NCBI RefSeq assembly: GCF_014656295.1
Contig: NZ_BNCD01000004.1
Coordinates: forward strand, 124,001 to 188,000
Reading direction: 5' to 3'
Length of the DNA: 64,000 nucleotides
From: Streptomyces sulfonofaciens
GTDB taxonomy: Bacteria > Actinomycetota > Actinomycetes > Streptomycetales > Streptomycetaceae
Made by a program: the position numbers and the translations under genes. The notes beneath the pieces are model-generated. The model saw only the letters and a list, made by a program, of their open reading frames with translations, was not told where the DNA came from and did no database searches. Shown here one piece after another: positions 43,550 to 51,529 of this stretch (its first letter is position 1; each line of letters begins with the position of its first letter).

Positions 43550-43620
43550 CTTGAACCCCCACGCCCGATAAAGGGCACTAGCACCTCAAGCTAGCGCGTC
43601 TGCCATTCCGCCACCCGGAC
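43536..43620 (-). tRNA. tRNA-Leu (anticodon GAG)
   Basis: An 85-base class II tRNA. The acceptor stem GTCCGGG pairs with CTCGGAC (one G-U) with discriminator A. The anticodon arm is CTAGC-TTGAGGT-GCTAG (anticodon GAG, reads CUC/CUU). It has a long variable arm (TGCCC...GGGC) and the T arm GGGGGTTCAAGTCCCCC. CCA is not encoded. No terminator hairpin follows; the recombinase fragment abuts its 3' end. Confidence 0.95.
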
Positions 43621-43779
43621 CGGTGGTGCCGCACGGATCTCCGTGGCGACGTGGAAAACCATAGCAAACATTCCCGGTGCCCCGACGCACGGAGATCCGC
43701 ACCGGGCGGGGGTGTGAACGGCGGATCACGCGGACCCACCCGGCCTTGGGCGGCGGGGGTGGAAGCGGGAGGATGAAGG

Positions 43780-45147
43780 GTGACCAGCAGCAGCGAAAGC
43801 GGAGGTAGCAGCGTGAGCGAGTCGAGTGCGGACCAGGCCCGGGCGGCCGTGTCCGGTGAGGACGAAGTCGTCGACCTGTGCCGCGATCTGATCAGGATCG
43901 ACACCAGCAACTACGGCGACCACTCGGGCCCCGGTGAGCGCGCGGCGGCCGAGTACATCGCGGAGAAGCTCGCCGAGGTCGGCCTGGAGCCGCAGATCTT
44001 CGAGTCGCACCCGGGCCGGGCCTCCACCGTCGCCCGGATCGAGGGCGAGGACCCCTCGCGGCCCGCGCTGCTGATCCACGGCCACACCGACGTCGTCCCG
44101 GCCAACGCCGCGGACTGGACCCACGACCCGTTCGCCGGCGAGGTCGCCGACGGCTGCGTCTGGGGGCGGGGCGCGGTCGACATGAAGGACATGGACGCGA
44201 TGACCCTCGCCGTCGTACGCGACCGGCTGCGCAGCGGCCGCAAGCCGCCCCGGGACATCGTGCTGGCCTTCCTCGCCGACGAGGAGGCGGGCGGCATCTA
44301 CGGCGCGCGGCACCTCGTGGACCGCCACCCCGGCCTCTTCGAGGGCGTGACGGAGGCCATCGGCGAGGTCGGCGGATTCTCGTTCACCGTCAACGAGAAG
44401 CTGCGCCTGTACCTCGTCGAGACCGCCGAGAAGGGCATGCACTGGATGCGGCTCACCGTGGAGGGCACGGCCGGGCACGGCTCGATGACCAACACCGACA
44501 ACGCCGTGACGGAGCTGTGCGAGGCCGTCGGACGGCTCGGGCGCCACACCTGGCCGGTGCGGGTCACCAAGACCGTACGGGCCTTCCTCGACGAGCTCTC
44601 CGACGCCCTGGGCACACCGCTCGACCCGGAGGACATGGAGACCACCCTCGCCAAGCTGGGCGGCATCGCCAAGATGATCGGCACCACGCTGCGCAACTCC
44701 GCGGCCCCCACCATGCTCGGCGCCGGCTACAAGGTCAACGTCATCCCCGGCGAGGCCACCGCCCACGTCGACGGGCGCTTCCTGCCCGGCTACGAGGAGG
44801 AGTTCCTCGCCGACCTCGACCGGATCCTCGGTCCGCGGGTCAGGCGCGAGGACGTCCACCACGACAAGGCGCTCGAAACCAGCTTCGACGGCTCCCTCGT
44901 CGACGCCATGCAGGGCGCGTTGCGCGCCGAGGACCCCATCGCGCACGCCGTGCCGTACATGCTTTCCGGCGGCACCGACGCCAAGTCCTTCCACGACCTG
45001 GGCATCCGCTGCTTCGGGTTCGCACCGCTCCAACTGCCGCCCGAGCTGGACTTCGCCGGCATGTTCCACGGCGTGGACGAGCGGGTCCCGGTGGACGGCC
45101 TGAAGTTCGGGGTGCGGGTCCTCGACCGCTTCCTCGACGCCTCGTAG
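43780..45147 (+). CDS. M20-family metallopeptidase / dipeptidase
   Basis: 455 residues. Zinc ligands and catalytic residues are in LLIHGHTDVVPA (His), GRGAVDMKDMDA (bridging Asp), LAFLADEEAGG (catalytic Glu and ligand) and the late SGGTDAKSF / CFGFAPL region. The dimerisation domain includes GTAGHGSMTNTDNAV. Family members cleave dipeptides or N-acyl amino acids in the cytosol. The GTG at 43780 has GGGAGG upstream; GTG 43813 is an alternative start. The Ser-rich first 15 residues look like a start extension. This order (M20 peptidase, chpH, chpC) is conserved in Streptomyces. Confidence 0.9.
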   Translation: MTSSSESGGSSVSESSADQARAAVSGEDEVVDLCRDLIRIDTSNYGDHSGPGERAAAEYIAEKLAEVGLEPQIFESHPGRASTVARIEGEDPSRPALLIHGHTDVVPANAADWTHDPFAGEVADGCVWGRGAVDMKDMDAMTLAVVRDRLRSGRKPPRDIVLAFLADEEAGGIYGARHLVDRHPGLFEGVTEAIGEVGGFSFTVNEKLRLYLVETAEKGMHWMRLTVEGTAGHGSMTNTDNAVTELCEAVGRLGRHTWPVRVTKTVRAFLDELSDALGTPLDPEDMETTLAKLGGIAKMIGTTLRNSAAPTMLGAGYKVNVIPGEATAHVDGRFLPGYEEEFLADLDRILGPRVRREDVHHDKALETSFDGSLVDAMQGALRAEDPIAHAVPYMLSGGTDAKSFHDLGIRCFGFAPLQLPPELDFAGMFHGVDERVPVDGLKFGVRVLDRFLDAS

Positions 45148-45341
45148 TTCCCCTGCCGAGCCCGTCGACCGACCTGATTCTCAGTCGAGTCGTTCAAACG
45201 ACCACTCCAATAATCGGCCGTATGTACGCCGTTGGGCTGAGACGGGTGAATGAGACGATCAGGTCGTAGCTCGATTACTCCCTCTTCGTTACAGGTGGTG
45301 CGGTCCGCAACTGGGGGCCGCGCTGTCAAACAGGAGGAACA

Positions 45342-45578
45342 ATGATCAAGAAGGTCGTCGCTGCTGCGGCCGTCACCGGTGGACTGGTGCTGGCGAGCGC
45401 CGGCGTCGCCGCCGCCCAGGCCGGTGCCCAGGGCGCCTCCCTGGGTTCGCCGGGCGCGGTCTCCGGCAATGTCATCCAGGCGCCTGTCGGGGCCGAGCCG
45501 AACGTCTGCGGCAACTCCGCCGCCGTGGTCGGACTGCTGCCGAGCGTTTCTGCGGGTAATGCCTGCACCGGCAACTGA
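45342..45578 (+). CDS. chpH: Short chaplin (ChpH-like)
   Basis: 78 residues: a Sec signal peptide (KKVVAAAAVTGGLVLASAG, cut after AAA/AQA) and one chaplin domain with the two invariant Cys in PNVCGN and GNACTG, and SPGAVSGNVIQAPV. Secreted short chaplins assemble into amyloid-like fibrils that make aerial hyphae and spores hydrophobic. A strong AGGAGG precedes the ATG at 45342. The domain is slightly shorter and more Ala-rich than typical ChpH. Followed by a hairpin and then the long chaplin gene. Expression in the family is developmental. Confidence 0.9.
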   Translation: MIKKVVAAAAVTGGLVLASAGVAAAQAGAQGASLGSPGAVSGNVIQAPVGAEPNVCGNSAAVVGLLPSVSAGNACTGN

Positions 45579-45612
45579 CGTTGTGCTTGCCCCTCTGAGG
45601 GTCTGAGCTCAG

Positions 45613-45645
45613 GCCCCGGAGTGCATCTCCTGTGCGCTTCGGGGC
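45613..45645 (+). terminator. Hairpin between chpH and chpC
   Basis: GCCCCG (45613-45618) pairs with CGGGGC (45640-45645), and an inner AGTGCA/TGTGCGCT pairing is possible. It lies 35 bases after the chpH stop and supports separate transcripts or partial readthrough. Confidence 0.5.
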
Positions 45646-45725
45646 TGTTGGGCGCCCAGCGCACGCGTCACAGGGCACGTGCCATCTCCCAGGCATTTTC
45701 CAGAAGCTGAAAGACAGGAACAGCT

Positions 45726-46439
45726 ATGCGACAGGTCATGCGTAAGGGCCTGATCACCGTGGCGGCCGCCACCGGCGTGCTCGCCGCGACCGGCGGGTTC
45801 GCGCACGCCGACTCGCACGCCTCCGGCGCGGCCGCCGGGTCGCCGGGCGTGGTGTCGGGCAACACCGTGCAGGTGCCGGTGAACATCGCGCCGAACGTGT
45901 GCGGGAACGCCGTCACCGTGCTCGGCGTGCTCAACTCCGCCACGGACAACAGGTGCGGTGGCTCGTCCGGGAGCAGCGGTCAGGGTTCCTCGTCGGGCGG
46001 TGAGTCCTCGGCCTCCGGCCAGACCGGCGACTCGCCCGGCGTGGGTTCCGGCAACAACGTTCAGGTGCCGGTCGACGTGTCCCCGAACGTCTGCGGCAAC
46101 TCCGTCGACGTCATCGGCCTCGGCGGCGCGAACGAGAACAACTGCGGCGGCGACCAGGGTGGCGGCATCGAGCTGCCGCCGCCGGTCGAGCCGCCCGTCG
46201 AGCCGCCCACGCAGCCCGACGAGCCGGACCAGCCCGGCACCCCCGAGCAGCCCTCGAAGCCGCACCAGCCGGCCAAGCCCGCCGACCACGAGCCGCAGGG
46301 CTCCGTCAGCCAGCCCGCGGGATCCGAGCAGCTCGCGGAGACCGGCAGCGCCCTGCCGCTCAGCGCCACCCTGACGGTGGGCGGAGGCGCGCTCCTCGCG
46401 GGCGCGGTGCTCTACCGGAAGGCTCGGGCTCGGGCGTAA
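45726..46439 (+). CDS. chpC: Long chaplin with sortase signal (ChpC-like)
   Basis: 237 residues: a signal peptide (ending FAHA), chaplin domain 1 (SPGVVSGNTVQVPVNIAPNV, then CGN), a Ser/Gly linker, and chaplin domain 2 (GNNVQVPVDVSPNVCGN). There follows a Pro/Glu/Gln-rich wall-spanning spacer, the sortase motif LAETG at residues 203-207, a membrane helix and a basic tail (YRKARARA). Sortase would anchor it to the aerial-hypha cell wall, where it presents chaplin domains. The ATG at 45726 is chosen; GACAGGAA lies upstream. Adjacent to chpH as in S. coelicolor. Confidence 0.92.
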   Translation: MRQVMRKGLITVAAATGVLAATGGFAHADSHASGAAAGSPGVVSGNTVQVPVNIAPNVCGNAVTVLGVLNSATDNRCGGSSGSSGQGSSSGGESSASGQTGDSPGVGSGNNVQVPVDVSPNVCGNSVDVIGLGGANENNCGGDQGGGIELPPPVEPPVEPPTQPDEPDQPGTPEQPSKPHQPAKPADHEPQGSVSQPAGSEQLAETGSALPLSATLTVGGGALLAGAVLYRKARARA

Positions 46440-46464
46440 CGGTTCTGTGTAGTCCCGCATGATC

Positions 46465-46499
46465 GTGGAGCGGGCCCCGCCGATCGGGGCCCGCTCCAC
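46465..46499. terminator. Terminator after chpC
   Basis: A perfect 15-bp stem (GTGGAGCGGGCCCCG and its complement) with a 5-base loop, 25 bases after the stop. It may also stop the DUF5703 transcript from the other side. Confidence 0.75.
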
Positions 46500-46699
46500 C
46501 GTTCGTGCCACCCTCTGTCACCGTATGGTCGCTCTGGGTCGCCCTCGGTGCCCACCCTACCGCGCGGCCCGGCACGCGGGCGCCCCGCCGGTCCGTCCAC
46601 CGAGTGGACCTCGCCCCGCGCGCCCCGCCGAGCGGCCCGGGAGCGGGCGGCCGTGCCCGGGAGGGCCCTCCCCGGGCCGGGCGGCCGGGGAGGGGGCCC

Positions 46700-46888
46700 T
46701 CACCAGGTGGCGCGTACCTGGCGGATGATCCGGCGGCGCAACCGCACCCTGCGGCTGCCGTCGGGATCCAGTCTCAGGCGGTGCAACTCCCAGTGTCCGT
46801 ACTCTGCGTGGTCCGTGAGCAGACGTGTGGTCTCCTTGCGGGACACCCCGCGCGGGACATACACATCGACAAATTCGTATTCCGGCAT
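46700..46888 (-). CDS. DUF5703 small protein
   Basis: 62 residues, MPEYEFVDVYVPRGVSRKET followed by LLTDHAEYGHWELHRLRL and an Arg-rich C-terminus (RRVRLRRRIIRQVRATW). This is a small conserved actinobacterial family of unknown function. Strong conservation and its fixed place next to the chpC/chpH locus in Streptomyces support it being real. Its ATG at 46888 is 47 bases from the divergent acidic hypothetical gene, so the two share a promoter region. Confidence 0.85.
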   Translation of the reverse strand: MPEYEFVDVYVPRGVSRKETTRLLTDHAEYGHWELHRLRLDPDGSRRVRLRRRIIRQVRATW

Positions 46889-46935
46889 CGAATCTATTGT
46901 GCGGCCACCGGCCCGTTACGGATAGCGTCTGCACT

Positions 46936-47673
46936 ATGTCTGATGCTGCGCAGCCGACCGCTGCCGACGTACGCACCGCCGCCGAGGCGGTCAAGACCGC
47001 GCTCGACCGCCACCTGGCCGCGGTCGAGCGGAGGTCGGGTGACGACGACCCGGCCGTCTACGAGGCGTTCAACGAGCTCGCCGCGGCGGCCGAGGAGTAC
47101 GACGAGCTCCTCTACGACCGCTACGACGAGGTCACCCCCTTCGAGATCCCCGGCGCGGAGGAGACCCCGCCGTACGCGGGTCCCGAGGAGCCGAACGCCC
47201 TGAGCGTGCTGATCCGCCGGGACTACGCGGTGGTGGAGCCGCAGCGGCTGCTGGCGCAGGCCGGGCGGGTGGAGGCCGCCGACGAGGAGGGCACCACCGT
47301 CGAAGGGGCCGGCGACACCGTGCAGGGGGCGCTCGGCATCCTCTTCGGCGAGTTCGAGCCGGACGAGATCGCCTCCCGCCACAAGGAGTTCGGTCTGGAG
47401 GAGGGCGACTCGACACTCTGGGTGACCGCCGCCGACGAGCCCCCGGAGCCCGGCGAGTGGCTGGAGGCCCCCTTCGAGGGCGCCGACCCCCAGCGGCTGG
47501 TCTGCCGCTTCGACGTCAGCGCCGTCTTCGACGACGACCACGACGACGCGCTCGACGACGAACTCGCTGACGAGGACATCGAGGAGGCGGAGGACGGCCC
47601 GGACGACCTGGACGAGCTGGACGACGTCGAGGAGGACGACCTGGAGCCGCTCGACGCGGACCGGTCGAGGTGA
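46936..47673 (+). CDS. Acidic conserved hypothetical protein
   Basis: 245 residues. The N-terminal half is helical (DVRTAAEAVKTALDRHLAAV, EEYDELLYDRYDEVTPFE), the middle has ALSVLIRRDYAVVEPQRLL and ALGILFGEFEPDEIASRHKE, and the last 55 residues are almost entirely Asp/Glu. The family is conserved in Streptomyces and unnamed; no catalytic motif is seen. The ATG at 46936 lacks a clear ribosome site, and an AT-rich -10-like GATAGCGT lies just upstream, so a leaderless transcript is possible. Divergent from DUF5703. Confidence 0.82.
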   Translation: MSDAAQPTAADVRTAAEAVKTALDRHLAAVERRSGDDDPAVYEAFNELAAAAEEYDELLYDRYDEVTPFEIPGAEETPPYAGPEEPNALSVLIRRDYAVVEPQRLLAQAGRVEAADEEGTTVEGAGDTVQGALGILFGEFEPDEIASRHKEFGLEEGDSTLWVTAADEPPEPGEWLEAPFEGADPQRLVCRFDVSAVFDDDHDDALDDELADEDIEEAEDGPDDLDELDDVEEDDLEPLDADRSR

Positions 47674-47811
47674 GGGGCCGCCACCCGGCGCACATGGGAT
47701 GACGGGCGGTGCGGGGCGCGGCAGCGGCGCCCCGCCCGCGGTGCGCCGGTGAGCGGCTGCCGATGTCCCGCCCGGCCGGGCCCGTCCGGGCGGGGAGCGC
47801 CGAGCGCGCGG

Positions 47812-50385
47812 TCAGACGGGCCCTGCGGCGCCGGTGAGCTGGGTTTTCAGCAGGGTCGCCAAACGGGTGGTGCGCGGTTTCGCGGGGCGCTCCGCGACGG
47901 CTCGGGGCAGCGCCTGGTCGGCGCCCTGGATCACGGACAGATGCCGCTCGCCGCGCCCGAAGGCCGTGTACACCCAGGCCCTGGTGAGGGCCTGGACCGC
48001 GTCGCCGGGCAGCACCACGACCGCTGCGGGCCGGCGCAGCCCCACCGCCTGGTGCGCGGTCAGTGCCCAGCCGTGCCGCACGGTCTGCTCCACCCGCTCC
48101 TTCGGGACCACCACGGCAGTGCCGTCGCAGTCCAGGTGCAGGCCCTCGGCGTCGGCCTTCACCACCCGGCCGGGGGTCGTGCGCCCCGGTGCCGGGGCGT
48201 GGGCGATCCGGTCACCCGGGTCGAAGCCGGCGAAGCGGCCGGGGCCCGGATTCAGCCGTTCTTTGAGCGCGGCGTTGAGCGCGCGGGTGCCGGCCGCGCC
48301 GCCGTGCCCCGGGGTGATCACCAGGGTCTCCCCGGCGGGCACCCCGAAGGTCCTCGGCACCGAGTCGGCGACCAGTTGCACCGTCCGGTGCACCGCTTCG
48401 CCCGCGTCCCGCACCGGTACGACCACGACCTCCTTGCCGGGTGCGTCGACCTGCTGGAGCTCGCCGGCGCCGATGCCGGAGACCAGCTCGCCGATCGGGC
48501 CGGGGTCGGGCAGGCGCGAGGCGATGTGCGGGCAGGCACGGGCGGCGAGGAGGTCGGCGAACACCCGGCCCGGTCCGGCCGACCACAGCACGGCGGGATC
48601 GCCGCTCAGCACCAGGCGGGCGCCGTCCGGCAGCGACTCCACGAGCATCGCGGCCGTCTCCACGTCGAGCTGAGGCGCGTCGAGGACCACCAGGAGGTCC
48701 ACGGCCAGCGCTCCCTCCCCGTCCCGCCCCGGTCCCTCGTCACCGGCCAGCAGACCGGGGACGGTCACGACGCTGCCGAAGGGCGCGGAAGCAGCCTCGG
48801 AGGGCGCGGAGACGGTGCCGGACGGCGCGGAGTGCCCGGGGCGCCCGTCGGCCGTGCTCGCGCCGGGCCCGCCGGCACCGCCGCCACCCGCGGCGGCGAC
48901 GAGTGCGCCGAACCGGCGGCGCCCGTCGGCGGTGTGGGTGGCGGCGCAGACCCGCAGGCCGAGGGAGTGCGCGGCGGCGACCAGGGCGGCCGGTTCGGCG
49001 CGGGACGCCTCGCCGCCCGAGTGCAGCACCAGGCCCTGCCCGGCCACCGCGCGCAGCAGCTCGGCCGCGGCACCGGGGGCCGACGGCGCCGCCGCCAGCC
49101 AGGCCGCCGGGTCGGAGGAGGACTGGGGCGGGGAGTTCACCAGACGGGCGAGGCCGTCGGCGAGGCTCTCCTCGGCGAGCGCGTGGCGTTCGAGGCCGAC
49201 CAGGACGCGCACCGGGCCCTGAGCCCCGTCCTCGCCCTCCGCGTCCTGGGCCGCTGCGGTGCTGTCCGCTTCGGCGGGGCCCGCGGCGGAGCCGGGTCCC
49301 GCGGTGGTGTCCAGCGCGTCCTGGAAGACCAGTACGTCGCCCTCCGCGATGGCGCTCTGCACGGCGGTGTCCGGGTCGGCGACGGCGTACCGGCCCAGGG
49401 CGCTGCCGAGCGCGGGGGCCTCCAGAGCCGTGTGTCCGGCGAGCGCGGCCTGGTCGAGGAGCCAGACCGTCAGTGCGCGGCCGCGGCGCTCGTCGTCGGG
49501 CCCGCACTCGGGGCCCAGCAGGGCCCTGGCGAAGCCGTCGGCCTGCTCGGGGCGTACGCCGGGGACCCTGAGCAACTGCCAGGGGTCGGCCCGCAGGACG
49601 TCGGCCGCGCCCTCGCCCAGCGCCGCGGCCGCCGGCGCGGCGAGCGGGGCCGGTGCGCCGCCCGCCGCCAGCACCTCGCCGGCCGCCCGGACGGCCTGGG
49701 CCGAAGGGGCGGCGGCCGGGGCCGGGGCCACGGGCGCCGAACGCTCGGCGGGCGCGGCCGCGCGCGGGGCGCTGCGCGGAGCGGGCTCCGGACCGTCGAA
49801 CACACTGCCCACCGGCTGGGCGCCGCTCTCCACGGCCCGCACCGCCGCTAGCAGGTCGGCGGCCGTGCCGCTGAGCTTGGCACCGCTCGCGATGGGCTCC
49901 TGCCGCTCGGCCTTGCGCTGCTCGATCCGCTGCCGCAGCTCCCGCTGGGCCGTCAGCTCTGCCTCGGCCTCGGACACCTCCGCGCCGCCGGACCCGTCCG
50001 CCCCGGCCGCGGCGGTGTCCGGGCTCCCGAGGGCCGTGCCACCCGGAGCCCCGCCCTCGGGGGGTGTGTCGCCGGGAGCCCCGCCCCCGCCGTTGCTCCC
50101 GCCTTCGCCTTCGCCTTCGCCTTCGCCTTCGCCCGCGCCCGCGCTCGCCCGGCCCGGATCCGCGTCGCCCCCGGGCGTGTCGTGTGCGGCCGCACCGCCC
50201 CCGGCGGCGCCGTCCGCGGTCGCGGCAGCACCCTTCGGGGCGTCACCGGTCGCGCCCTCGGCGGTCGCATCGCCTCCGGACGCCGAAGGGGCGGCCGTGT
50301 CGCTCCCGGCCGGGTCCTGCGGAGCCGTGCCGTGCGCGTCGGCGTCCTTCGGCTCGGTGCGACCCTCGGCGGACTCCGTGCTCAC
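47812..50385 (-). CDS. RecD-like helix-hairpin-helix protein with degenerate helicase motifs
   Basis: 857 residues. The first 160 are low complexity (Ala/Gly/Asp, with a Gly-Glu run). Residues around 250-330 carry a RecD2-type helix-hairpin-helix (ADPWQLLRVPGVRPEQAD) and helix repeats. The helicase part follows but is degenerate: Walker A is replaced by SGGEASRAE (about residue 457), motif II by VVLDAPQLD, while motif III LSGDPAVLWSAGPGRV and the C-terminal HGWALTAHQAVGL still fit RecD2. ATP hydrolysis is doubtful. The GTG at 50385 overlaps the aldo/keto reductase stop by 4 bases (GTGA). Confidence 0.82.
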   Translation of the reverse strand: MSTESAEGRTEPKDADAHGTAPQDPAGSDTAAPSASGGDATAEGATGDAPKGAAATADGAAGGGAAAHDTPGGDADPGRASAGAGEGEGEGEGEGGSNGGGGAPGDTPPEGGAPGGTALGSPDTAAAGADGSGGAEVSEAEAELTAQRELRQRIEQRKAERQEPIASGAKLSGTAADLLAAVRAVESGAQPVGSVFDGPEPAPRSAPRAAAPAERSAPVAPAPAAAPSAQAVRAAGEVLAAGGAPAPLAAPAAAALGEGAADVLRADPWQLLRVPGVRPEQADGFARALLGPECGPDDERRGRALTVWLLDQAALAGHTALEAPALGSALGRYAVADPDTAVQSAIAEGDVLVFQDALDTTAGPGSAAGPAEADSTAAAQDAEGEDGAQGPVRVLVGLERHALAEESLADGLARLVNSPPQSSSDPAAWLAAAPSAPGAAAELLRAVAGQGLVLHSGGEASRAEPAALVAAAHSLGLRVCAATHTADGRRRFGALVAAAGGGGAGGPGASTADGRPGHSAPSGTVSAPSEAASAPFGSVVTVPGLLAGDEGPGRDGEGALAVDLLVVLDAPQLDVETAAMLVESLPDGARLVLSGDPAVLWSAGPGRVFADLLAARACPHIASRLPDPGPIGELVSGIGAGELQQVDAPGKEVVVVPVRDAGEAVHRTVQLVADSVPRTFGVPAGETLVITPGHGGAAGTRALNAALKERLNPGPGRFAGFDPGDRIAHAPAPGRTTPGRVVKADAEGLHLDCDGTAVVVPKERVEQTVRHGWALTAHQAVGLRRPAAVVVLPGDAVQALTRAWVYTAFGRGERHLSVIQGADQALPRAVAERPAKPRTTRLATLLKTQLTGAAGPV
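50092..50138 (-). repeat. In-frame hexamer repeat encoding a Gly-Glu run
   Basis: CTTCGC-type hexamers repeat about six times on the plus strand. They encode alternating Gly and Glu in the unstructured N-terminus of the RecD-like protein and are prone to length variation. Confidence 0.65.
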
Positions 50386-51362
50386 AGCGTGCTCCAGTCG
50401 TGATCGGGATAGCGGTGCACGGGCGCCGACACATCGTCGAGCGCCCGGCAGATCTCGTGAGGAAGACTAAGCGCCTCCACTGACAACACGGCCGTGAGCT
50501 GCTGGGCCGTGCGTGCGCCGACGATGGGGGCGGTCACGCCCGGACGGTCGCGCACCCAGGCGAGCGCCACCTGGAGGGGGGTCGCGGCGAGGCCGTCCGC
50601 CGCGGTGGTCACGGCGTCCACGATGTGGCCCGCGGTGTCGTCCAGGTACGGCTCGACGAACGGGGCGAGGTCGGAGGCGCCGCGCGAGTCGGGCGGTATG
50701 GCATGGCGGTACTTGCCCGTGAGCACGCCGCGGCCCAGGGGGGAGGAGGGCAGCAGGCCGATGCCGAGGTCCAGCGCGGCGGGCAGCACCTCGCGCTCGA
50801 CACCGCGCTGGAGCAGGGAGTACTCCATCTGCGTTCCGGCCAGCGGGGTCCGGGTGCCCGCGCCGGCGAGCTGCCACGTCGCGGCCTTCGCGAGCTGCCA
50901 GCCGCAGAAGTTCGACACCCCCGCGTAGCGGGCGCGGCCGCTGCTGACGGCGATGTCCAGCGCGCCCAGGGTCTCGTCCAACGGTGTGCGGGGGTCGAAC
51001 GCGTGGACCTGCCACAGGTCGACGTAGTCCGTGCCGAGGCGGGCCAGCGAGGCGTCCAGCGCGTTGAGCAGGTGGCCGCGTGAGCCGTCGAAGCGCCGCT
51101 CGGGGTCGGGGACGCTGCCCGCCTTGGTGGCGATGATCAGGTCCCGCCGCGGGATCAGGCCCTCGATGAGTCTGCCAAGGACGTACTCGGCCTCCCCGTC
51201 GCCGTACACGTCGGCGGTGTCGACGAGGGTGCCGCCCGCCTCCCAGAAGGTCTTCAGGAGGTCCGCCGCGTCGTTCTCGTCGGTGTCCCGGCCCCAGGTG
51301 AGTGTGCCGAGGCCGAGCCGGGACACACGCAGGCCGGTGCGGCCGAGCTGCCTTTGTTCCAT
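50382..51362 (-). CDS. Aldo/keto reductase
   Basis: 326 residues with an intact tetrad: LVDTADVYGDGEAE (Asp and Tyr), IIATKAG (Lys), YVDLWQVHAFDP (His). NADP-binding features are IVGARTAQQL near the C-terminus, plus YAGVSNFCGWQL and SLLQRGVEREVLPAA. It is of the AKR11/YghZ-like soluble type; the physiological carbonyl substrate is unknown. The ATG at 51362 begins MEQRQLGRTGL, the canonical start. It is translationally coupled to the downstream RecD-like gene, an arrangement whose meaning is not obvious. Confidence 0.92.
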   Translation of the reverse strand: MEQRQLGRTGLRVSRLGLGTLTWGRDTDENDAADLLKTFWEAGGTLVDTADVYGDGEAEYVLGRLIEGLIPRRDLIIATKAGSVPDPERRFDGSRGHLLNALDASLARLGTDYVDLWQVHAFDPRTPLDETLGALDIAVSSGRARYAGVSNFCGWQLAKAATWQLAGAGTRTPLAGTQMEYSLLQRGVEREVLPAALDLGIGLLPSSPLGRGVLTGKYRHAIPPDSRGASDLAPFVEPYLDDTAGHIVDAVTTAADGLAATPLQVALAWVRDRPGVTAPIVGARTAQQLTAVLSVEALSLPHEICRALDDVSAPVHRYPDHDWSTL

Positions 51363-51529
51363 GGGCGCTGAGATTACTGGTCGCGCGTGTCGATGTGGCG
51401 CCCTGTGGACAACCGGCCGGCCGGTCCGCCCCGGCGCCGTACCCCGTGCACCCGTCGCTGACCGCCCGGGCACCGGCGCGCTAGGGTCTGCACCACCAGG
51501 ACGTTACTGACGGGTAAGGGGATGGGGTC

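Noticed and set aside
43780..45069. Long minus-strand frame opposite the M20 peptidase
   Set aside because: Mirror frame of a real gene; the peptidase has all metal ligands and the antisense product is Val/Gly-rich without motifs.
47749..49851. 700-codon plus-strand open frame
   Set aside because: It is antisense to the RecD-like gene, is composed of Gly/Arg/Ala-rich translation and has no domain.
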